Below are positions 16,594-21,527 of a stretch of 21,527 nt of DNA, piece by piece. The notes under the pieces are model-generated. The model ran no database searches. It saw nothing but the letters and a program-made list of their open reading frames with translations, and was not told the origin of the DNA. The DNA is taken from the NCBI GenBank assembly GCA_946481205.1, contig CAMLNB010000030.1, positions 1-21,527 of the forward strand, read 5' to 3'. Both the position numbers and the translations under genes were made by a program. This DNA is from an uncultured Kangiella sp. (GTDB taxonomy: Bacteria > Pseudomonadota > Gammaproteobacteria > Enterobacterales > DSM-103792). Every line of letters begins with the position of its first letter. Position 1 is the stretch's first letter.

Positions 16594-16625
16594 GCCCGGG
16601 CCCAGCCAGGAGAACGGACCCGGGC
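16594..16625 (-). other. GC-rich hairpin in the protease mRNA leader
   Basis: GCCCGGG (16594-16600) and CCCGGGC (16619-16625) form a 7-bp perfect stem, extended inward after one mismatch by CC/GG. It sits about 40 nt upstream of the protease ATG and is followed, in the mRNA, by an A-rich unstructured stretch leading to the ribosome site. It could stabilise the leader. No T tract follows it on the minus strand. Confidence 0.35.
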
Positions 16626-16686
16626 GCGCACGGTGCAGGCCGACTTGTGCCGGCCGCCCAGCCTAGAAATTGCACAGCCGCGGTGC

Positions 16687-16724
16687 TGTCCGGGGTTGTC
16701 CGGAATCTGTACGGATTTGTAAGG
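16687..16724 (+). promoter_or_regulatory. Four phased TGTnnGG direct repeats: putative response-regulator binding array
   Basis: TGTCCGG (16687), TGTCCGG (16697), TGTACGG (16708) and TGTAAGG (16718) recur at 10, 11 and 10 bp, so all four face the same side of the helix. OmpR/PhoB-family regulators bind such tandem ~11-bp half-sites as head-to-tail dimers, and this operon encodes one. The array lies 71-108 bp upstream of the first mipA ATG in the 241-bp gap divergent from the protease. Downstream, an extended -10-like TGCTAGGGT (16751-16759) has no -35, as in activator-dependent promoters. It does not match the E. coli RstA box well. Binding by the local regulator is inference. Confidence 0.55.
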
Positions 16725-16794
16725 GTCGTGGCGGCGTCGCGCTGGGCCCGTGCTAGGGTTGCCGTCGCGAAGAAGAGCGAAGACGACGAAGACC

Positions 16795-17679
16795 ATGACG
16801 TGGATAACGGCGACCGCACGTAGCGGTGTGCTGGTGGTTTCGATAGCCGTGGCACTGTCCGTGCTCAGTGCGGCGCCAAGCCGGGCCGAAACCGATTGCG
16901 AGCCGGACTGTGCAACGGTCGGGGAATGGCAGTTTGGTGTTGCCGTGGGTTATGGCGAAGCGGCCAATCCGGTGGTCGATCACGACAATGTCGAGCTGGT
17001 GCTGCTGCCGCGGCTCAGCTATTACGGCGAACGCTTTTTTCTGGAAACCCGCAGCCTCGGCTACACCCTGATCGACGAGCCGACCTGGCGGCTGAATCTG
17101 CTGGCCTGGCCGAATCGCGATTACGGCTGGTTTCGCGATGGCGGCGCGGCCGGTGCCGGCCTGATCCCGCCGCTGGCGATACCGGTACCGACCACCGGTT
17201 ACATCGGCGGTGATCCGCCGGAGCCGATCATCGGCACACTGGAGAAACGTCGGCTGACCTATTTGACCGGCATCGAAGCCAGTCATTTCACCGGTGATTA
17301 CCAATTGCAGTGGCGACTCGGCAGCGATGTCAGCGCCGGCCATGATGGCTGGCAAAGTGAGCTGCAACTGAGTCGGCACTGGCACTGGCGTGATACGCGT
17401 GTGCAAGCCGATTTCGGTTTGCAGTACCGCAGCAGCAAGCTCAGTGATTACTACTATGGCGTGGCCAACGGTGAAGCGCTGGATCCGTTTTATCGTTATC
17501 GCCCATCTGGCAGTATCAGCCCCGGCTTCGGCGCCCAACTGCATCATCGCGTGAGTGAACAGATTGGCATTCTCGTGACGTTTGCCGGGCAAAAAGCCGC
17601 GGCCCCGATTGCCAACAGCCCGCTGATTGAAACGCGTTGGTGGCACATTGGTTTTGTCGGATTGACCTATGATTTTTGA
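16795..17679 (+). CDS. MipA/OmpV-family outer-membrane protein, first paralogue
   Basis: MipA/OmpV proteins are small outer-membrane beta-barrels. Roles proposed in different species include scaffolding of murein enzymes and response to osmolarity or antimicrobials; none can be fixed here. The 294-residue product has a Sec signal ending near APSRA, then a short segment with two cysteines (TDCEPDC) and amphipathic strands: GEWQFGVAVGYGEAANPV, LLPRLSYYGERFF, RLNLLAWPN, LTYLTGIEASHF, SDVSAGHDGWQ and YYYGV. It ends in YDF, the aromatic C-terminus expected of a Bam substrate. The start at 16795 gives a proper signal peptide; the GTG at 16750 does not. A weak GAAGA precedes it. It is first in the operon and paralogous to the next gene. 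Confidence 0.9.
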   Translation: MTWITATARSGVLVVSIAVALSVLSAAPSRAETDCEPDCATVGEWQFGVAVGYGEAANPVVDHDNVELVLLPRLSYYGERFFLETRSLGYTLIDEPTWRLNLLAWPNRDYGWFRDGGAAGAGLIPPLAIPVPTTGYIGGDPPEPIIGTLEKRRLTYLTGIEASHFTGDYQLQWRLGSDVSAGHDGWQSELQLSRHWHWRDTRVQADFGLQYRSSKLSDYYYGVANGEALDPFYRYRPSGSISPGFGAQLHHRVSEQIGILVTFAGQKAAAPIANSPLIETRWWHIGFVGLTYDF

Positions 17680-17776
17680 GCCGGTGTGCGCCGGCACGGC
17701 TGGCTGGCGGATGGACCCGTGGCCGGTGCCATGGCGCACGGAACCGGTGTCAGCGCTGCCACACGGGGAATCCGCA

Positions 17777-18637
17777 GTGAAGAGTTGGGTCTGCCTGGCG
17801 ATGCTCGGTATCGGTACTCTGCTGGTGACGCCGGTGCTGGCGGATGGCTGTGGTGTCGATGACCTCGCCGATGACGTCGATACAGATGCCGGCAATCGCG
17901 TTGATCAATGCGTTGAAACCGGTGAATGGCAGATCGCCGTTGCGTTCGGCGTCGGTTACGCCGCCAATCCGCTGGTCGACGGTGCGGATGTCTGGTTGCC
18001 GCTGCTGCCGCGGCTCAGCTATTACGGTGAGCGCGCGTTCTTCGATAACGGCACCTTCGGCTACACCCTCAGTGAATCGACGCAGCAGCGTTTGAATCTG
18101 CTGGCCCGACCGAATCTGGATTATTTTTTCTTTGCCGACAGCGGCAGTTTTTCGCAAGTCCTGACGCATCCTTTTTTCTATAGCTCGCCGGGCGAGCTCA
18201 GCGAACGCAAGCTGACCTATCTGGCCGGTCTGGAATACAGTTGGTTTCAGGGGGCGTGGCAGCTGCAAGCGAGTGTCGGCCACGACATCAGTGTCGGTCA
18301 CGACGGCACTGAGGCCAGCTTGCAGGTCAATCACCATTGGCAGCACGGCGACAGCACTCTGCAAACCCGCTTTGGCTGGCTGTATCGCGATGCCAGACTC
18401 AGCCGCTACTACTACGGCATTAGCATTGAGGAAACCACCTGGTTCGAGCAGCTGTATCAGCCAGACGCCTCTTGGAGTCCAAGCTTCAGCCTGGCGGCCG
18501 AGCATCAACTGGGCGAGCACACCTCGCTGGTGTTGTTGCTCGCTGCGCAACGCGTCAGCAAAGAAATCGCGGATAGCCCGCTGTTGGATCGACGCCTGTT
18601 CGTCGCCAGCTTTGTCGGAGTCGCCTATGCTTTCTGA
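17777..18637 (+). CDS. MipA/OmpV-family outer-membrane protein, second paralogue
   Basis: The 286-residue barrel protein is clearly paralogous to its upstream neighbour. Shared blocks are GEWQ, AANP, LLPRLSYYGER, GYTL, RLNLLAxPN, LTYLxGxE, GHDG and YYYG. It has the same terminal aromatic residue (AYAF). I choose the GTG at 17777 because it yields a clean signal peptide (KSWVCLAMLGIGTLLVTPVLA, cut before DGCG) and has GGGGA 8 nt upstream. The frame open to 17669 would start inside the previous gene. After the signal there is an acidic stretch (DDLADDVDTDAGN) between two cysteines that the first paralogue lacks, possibly a cation-binding loop. It lacks the proline-rich loop found at about residues 120-140 of the first copy. 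A 97-bp gap separates the paralogues; its stop overlaps the next gene by 11 bp. Confidence 0.9.
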   Translation: MKSWVCLAMLGIGTLLVTPVLADGCGVDDLADDVDTDAGNRVDQCVETGEWQIAVAFGVGYAANPLVDGADVWLPLLPRLSYYGERAFFDNGTFGYTLSESTQQRLNLLARPNLDYFFFADSGSFSQVLTHPFFYSSPGELSERKLTYLAGLEYSWFQGAWQLQASVGHDISVGHDGTEASLQVNHHWQHGDSTLQTRFGWLYRDARLSRYYYGISIEETTWFEQLYQPDASWSPSFSLAAEHQLGEHTSLVLLLAAQRVSKEIADSPLLDRRLFVASFVGVAYAF

Positions 18638-19055
18638 GCGTGCGATTCACCGCAAGCGGCGCTGGCTACCAGCCTGTCTGCTATCGATTGGCTGTGTGCT
18701 ACAGCCGCTGTCTGCGAACGAGGCAGATCCGGTGCGGGCGACACTGGAGTTGTCACCACGCAGCTGCATCCCGCGCAGCGCTGATATTCCCTGCGTCGAG
18801 CGCCTGTTGGTGCGCTGGCGGCTGAATATCGCAATACCGATCTGCCTCTGGCTGCATGGTGGTAGCACGCCCTTGTTCTGTGTCGAGCAGCAGCACGGTG
18901 AGCGCGAGTTGCAGATGTCGGTGCGGCAGTCGTTGTTGTTCGAGCTGGCCAGTGAAGCGACCAGGGCGCCGCTGGCGCAGGCCGAACTGCTGGTGCTGAC
19001 TGAGCCGGCAACAAACAAGCGCCGGCGTTATCAACATCCGTGGAGTGTATTTTGA
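18627..19055 (+). CDS. DUF3019 family exported protein with four cysteines
   Basis: DUF3019 is a domain of unknown function found mainly in marine gammaproteobacteria, in my recollection often beside MipA/OmpV and two-component genes. The 142-residue product has a basic N-terminus and Sec signal (RKRRWLPACLLSIGCVLQPLSA, cut near residue 30). The mature ~110 residues carry four cysteines: C47 (LSPRSCIP), C56 (IPCVERLLVRW), C73 (IPICLWL) and C85 (LFCVEQ). Their placement on beta-like segments suggests two disulfides and a small periplasmic beta-sandwich. The ATG at 18627 overlaps the mipA2 stop and has GGAG 7 nt upstream. The stop overlaps the regulator's start, so the genes are translationally coupled. 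A sensory accessory to the kinase is a reasonable guess, nothing more. Confidence 0.82.
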   Translation: MLSERAIHRKRRWLPACLLSIGCVLQPLSANEADPVRATLELSPRSCIPRSADIPCVERLLVRWRLNIAIPICLWLHGGSTPLFCVEQQHGERELQMSVRQSLLFELASEATRAPLAQAELLVLTEPATNKRRRYQHPWSVF

Positions 19056-19771
19056 CTGCAGCGGCCACTCGCATCTTGTTGATTGAAGACGATGCCAAGC
19101 TGGCGCAGCTGGTCACTTCTTATTTGCTGCAACACGATTACGATCCGATCTGGATCAGCAGTGGCGCCGATCTGCTGAGCCGTTTGCGCCAGCAGGAGAT
19201 CGCTCTGATCCTGCTCGACATCAATCTGCCGGGCAAAAATGGCTTTGAATTGTGCCGAACCATTCGTCAGGAGTTTCTCGGTCCGATCCTGATGCTGACG
19301 GCGCGCCGTGGCGAACTGGATCATGTCCAAGGTTTGGAGCTGGGCGCTGACGATTATCTGTGCAAACCGATCGAACCCTTGTTATTGCTAGCGCGCATAC
19401 GGGCGCACCTGAATCGCCAACAGCGTTTGCAGAACCGGCTCGCACCAGCACCCAGTAGCAAGCAGCGGATATTCGGACAACTCAGCATCAACACGGCGAC
19501 CCGACAGGTCAGTGTGCAACAGCGCACTGTGCACTTGACCAATGGCGAGTACGAATTGCTGATGTTGCTGGTCAATCACGCCGGTGAGCTGGTGACCCGT
19601 GAGCGACTCTATGATGAATTGCTGAATCGTCCTTACGGCGGTGTTGACCGTGCCATCGATGGCCGGGTCAGCCAGCTGCGACGTAAACTGGGCGACAACC
19701 CCGATGATCCGACCAAGATTCTGACGATCTGGGGCGCTGGTTATATGTTTGTTCCGGATGCCTGGCAGTGA
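19052..19771 (+). CDS. OmpR/PhoB-family response regulator, RstA-like
   Basis: The 239-residue DNA-binding response regulator has a receiver domain (residues 5-118) with acidic pocket E12-D13-D14, phosphoacceptor D56 in LLDINLPGKNGFE, T83 in LMLTARRG and K105 in DDYLCKP. The C-terminal winged helix (about 140-235) has LTNGEYELLMLLVNHAGELVTRE, GGVDRAIDGRVSQLRRKLGD and the final wing IWGAGYMFVPDAW. The GGxDRxxD-xxxSxLRxKL pattern and W-terminated end recall E. coli RstA. I choose the TTG at 19052 because GGAG lies 6 nt upstream and it overlaps the DUF3019 stop as TTGA. The in-frame GTG at 19040 lacks a site. Likely target: the repeat array upstream of the operon. The kinase follows after 31 bp. 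Confidence 0.92.
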   Translation: MTAAATRILLIEDDAKLAQLVTSYLLQHDYDPIWISSGADLLSRLRQQEIALILLDINLPGKNGFELCRTIRQEFLGPILMLTARRGELDHVQGLELGADDYLCKPIEPLLLLARIRAHLNRQQRLQNRLAPAPSSKQRIFGQLSINTATRQVSVQQRTVHLTNGEYELLMLLVNHAGELVTRERLYDELLNRPYGGVDRAIDGRVSQLRRKLGDNPDDPTKILTIWGAGYMFVPDAWQ

Positions 19772-19802
19772 TCGCGCGTTGCTGCCAGAGTGAAATGCGG
19801 CA

Positions 19803-21041
19803 ATGAAAGCGCTGTTCTTGCGGCTGTACCTGATCCTGTTTCTGTCGCTGGTGCTCAGCGCCATCGGGCTCGATTTTCTGTACGCGCAATCACGCCAGCG
19901 CGAGCCTGTCATCGATGCTACGCAATGGCTCTGGCAAGCCCAACATCCCGACAACGCCGCAACGCTTTCCGCCGCGACACCTGCAGCGGTTGCAAACAAC
20001 GCGTCTGCGGCAGCCGGTCACTGGTTGCCGATCGAGGCGCTGCACTGGCCGGCTACGCTTCAGCAACAACTGCTGCAACAGCGCAGCCTGCAATGGCAAG
20101 ACGCGGATGGCAACAGCTATTTCTACGGACTCAGTAGTGATGGCACACAGGTGTACGTGCTGGCCATGCCGGAATCGGCCAGTGATGATCGGCATTGGTA
20201 TTGGCTATTTGCCTATTATGCGACGCTGGCGCTGGTGATTTTCTTCTGGTTGCGGCCGCTGGTGCGCGACATCGACAAGCTGCGTCATGCCGTACAGGCG
20301 CTGGATTTACCAACTACCGAGTTGACGATTCCCGTACAGCAGCGCAGTGCCTTGACACCGGTCGCGCACGCCCTGCGTGATCTGCGCCAGCACACAGTCG
20401 AACTGATGGCTCTGCAACGCGATATCGCCGATGCCGTGTCCCACGATATCCGCACGCCGCTGGCACGCATCCGGTTTGCGCTGGCGATGCTGCCGGCCGA
20501 TGCCGACCATCAACTGATCAACAGCATTCAGGCCGATCTCAGCGAAATCGATCAGCTGGTAAACGAGCTGCTGCGCTACGCCGAGTTCGAACACCGGGTG
20601 CCGGTGCTGCAGAAGCAGCCCATCGCGCTGCGCGAGTTTGTCGAAGCGTTGGTGCAGCGGTATCAGCATCACCAGAACATCCGGATCACGGTCAACATCC
20701 CGGATGATGCGACGCTGCTGTTTGATCGTCACTGCTTGCAACGGTTGCTACAGAACCTGCTCGACAATGCCTTTCGTTATGCTGACAGCCAGATTGTCGT
20801 GCGCTGTCAACTGAAGGCCTCCGGCACTCAGCTCAGTGTCGAAGATGATGGCCCCGGCATCGCGGCACCGGTCGAGCACGACGTCAGCGCCGCCTTTGTT
20901 ACCGGTGCGGAGCGTGCGGGATATGGTCTTGGCCTTGCCATCGTCAAGAAAATTGCGCTCTGGCATGGCGGCAATCTGGCGCTGGAGCGTTCATCGCTGC
21001 TCGGCGGTGCGTGTATTGTTGTGCACTTGCCGGGCAACTGA
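19803..21041 (+). CDS. Sensor histidine kinase, RstB-like
   Basis: The 412-residue inner-membrane kinase should phosphorylate the regulator encoded just upstream. Layout: TM1 (about 7-27, FLRLYLILFLSLVLSAIG), a ~105-residue periplasmic sensor with an Ala/Gln-rich stretch, TM2 (about 132-151, WYWLFAYYATLALVIFFWL), a HAMP-like linker, the HisKA box with H214 in VSHDIRTPL, then a HATPase domain with N322 in LLDNAFRYAD, G1 VEDDGPGI and G2 GYGLGLAIVKK. All catalytic elements are intact. The N-terminus MKALFLRLYLILF resembles E. coli RstB, in agreement with the RstA-like partner. No strong Shine-Dalgarno sequence precedes the ATG at 19803. The 3' end overlaps the convergent rhombosortase gene by 51 bp, and no terminator is visible. 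The signal is unknown. Confidence 0.92.
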   Translation: MKALFLRLYLILFLSLVLSAIGLDFLYAQSRQREPVIDATQWLWQAQHPDNAATLSAATPAAVANNASAAAGHWLPIEALHWPATLQQQLLQQRSLQWQDADGNSYFYGLSSDGTQVYVLAMPESASDDRHWYWLFAYYATLALVIFFWLRPLVRDIDKLRHAVQALDLPTTELTIPVQQRSALTPVAHALRDLRQHTVELMALQRDIADAVSHDIRTPLARIRFALAMLPADADHQLINSIQADLSEIDQLVNELLRYAEFEHRVPVLQKQPIALREFVEALVQRYQHHQNIRITVNIPDDATLLFDRHCLQRLLQNLLDNAFRYADSQIVVRCQLKASGTQLSVEDDGPGIAAPVEHDVSAAFVTGAERAGYGLGLAIVKKIALWHGGNLALERSSLLGGACIVVHLPGN

Positions 21042-21527
21042 CAGTTTGCTTCCGCGATAGCTTGCGGCAGCGCAAAACAGCAAACCCGCGATGTGACCAA
21101 CCAGATGCGCTGGCGGATACGGTGGCCAGCTGATGTCGGTGAACAGGGCTTGCTGGCCCTGCCATTCCACCAAGATCTTTGCCAACGCCAGTAGTGCTAG
21201 CGCTGGCAACAGTCGCTGTCGGGTTTGCTGCCACCGTTGCCAGAGCACAACGATCAGCAAGCTGTTCAAAACGCCGGAAAAGCCACAGTAACGTTCGATA
21301 CCGGCAAACGGGCCGAGTAGCCACACGTCAACAGCGATCACGCCGATGACAAGTGCCATGACGAATAGCTTGCGGTCGACCCGCTCAAGCAAGACTCCGA
21401 GCACCAGAAATGCGGCCAGATTCCAACGAAGGTGCTCGGTGTCAGCATGGACAACATGCCCGCTCAGCAGCCGCCAGAACTCGCCGTTCCCGAGCGCTGC
21501 TCGGTCAACGTAAAGCAAGGCATGATC
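20991..21527 (-). CDS. rrtA: Rhombosortase (rhomboid-family GlyGly-CTERM processing protease), 5' end off the window
   Basis: Intramembrane serine protease predicted to cleave proteins bearing the GlyGly-CTERM tail during delivery to the surface by type II secretion. 178 residues are visible, and the frame is open to the window edge. The alternative TTG at 21518 is unlikely, as rhomboid sequence has already begun upstream of it (HALLYVDRAALGNGEFWRLL). Rhomboid landmarks are WRLLSGHVVHADTEHLRWN (second-helix H-x-x-x-N region), catalytic Ser in YCGFSGVLN, and catalytic His in AHLVGHIAGLL. Short, single-core rhomboids with a GxSGVLxxLL motif are characteristic of rhombosortases. Its likely substrate, the 1718-residue protease, is in the same window. 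The gene is convergent with, and overlaps, the kinase gene. Confidence 0.85.
   Translation of the reverse strand, partial: DHALLYVDRAALGNGEFWRLLSGHVVHADTEHLRWNLAAFLVLGVLLERVDRKLFVMALVIGVIAVDVWLLGPFAGIERYCGFSGVLNSLLIVVLWQRWQQTRQRLLPALALLALAKILVEWQGQQALFTDISWPPYPPAHLVGHIAGLLFCAAASYRGSKLSVARQVHNNTRTAEQR

Noticed and set aside
16705..16724. E. coli-type RstA box (TACATnTnGTTACA) upstream of mipA
   Set aside because: The best alignment, at TACGGATTTGTAAG, matches only about half the fixed positions; the phased TGTnnGG repeats explain the site better.
17680..17776. GC-rich partial palindromes between the two mipA genes
   Set aside because: Stems are interrupted and no T tract follows, so I do not call a terminator or promoter.
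19795..19806. Three-codon ATG-CGG-CAA-TGA leader overlapping the kinase ATG
   Set aside because: It could couple translation, but it has no clear ribosome site and is too short to separate from chance.
1..21527. Mobile element, prophage, CRISPR array, tRNA or rRNA
   Set aside because: No transposase, integrase, terminal repeats, spacer-repeat array or tRNA cloverleaf was noticed on either strand by reading; composition appears uniform.

Overview
The window is a GC-rich bacterial chromosome segment, most probably from a gammaproteobacterium. The evidence is the divergent trxA-rho / rhlB-ppx arrangement, a RhlB-type DEAD-box helicase, TrmN6 (YfiC), RmuC and a YhhQ-type transporter. A GlyGly-CTERM protease, a rhombosortase and a DUF3019 protein point towards Shewanella/Alteromonadales-like lineages. 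The genus cannot be fixed from the sequence alone. I see no rRNA, tRNA, CRISPR array, insertion sequence or phage gene.

Layout. (1) 1-3733 holds RNA-metabolism and stress housekeeping genes: the 5' part of rho and trxA on the minus strand, diverging from rhlB and a Ppx/GppA-family phosphatase on the plus strand, closed by a perfect bidirectional terminator at 3750-3785. (2) 3801-8627 is a minus-strand run: trmN6, an SRPBCC-domain membrane protein, an MprF-type lipid aminoacyltransferase/flippase and a small exported protein. (3) 8761-11043 carries plus-strand rmuC and a queuosine-precursor transporter (yhhQ). After them comes a possible unannotated 58-residue membrane microprotein (11138-11314) with an intrinsic-terminator-like hairpin inside its reading frame. 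(4) 11397-16553 is a very large secreted S8 protease with a C-terminal GlyGly-CTERM sorting tail. (5) Diverging from it, 16795-21041 is a tight plus-strand operon: two paralogous MipA/OmpV outer-membrane proteins, a four-cysteine exported DUF3019 protein, an OmpR-type response regulator and a histidine kinase resembling RstA/RstB. (6) Running in from the right edge is a rhombosortase, the intramembrane protease expected to process GlyGly-CTERM proteins. Its 3' end overlaps that of the kinase gene.

How the genes may work together. The right half reads as one cell-envelope locus. The two-component system sits at the end of the MipA/DUF3019 operon. The protease/mipA intergenic region carries four TGTnnGG direct repeats phased at 10-11 bp (16687-16724), the geometry used by OmpR/PhoB-family regulators. 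My inference is that the regulator controls its own operon, and perhaps the divergent protease, in response to an envelope signal. The rhombosortase would then mature the surface protease. The MipA-MipA-DUF3019-RR-HK module is the best candidate for a poorly described system. The 58-aa ORF is the best candidate for a missed gene.
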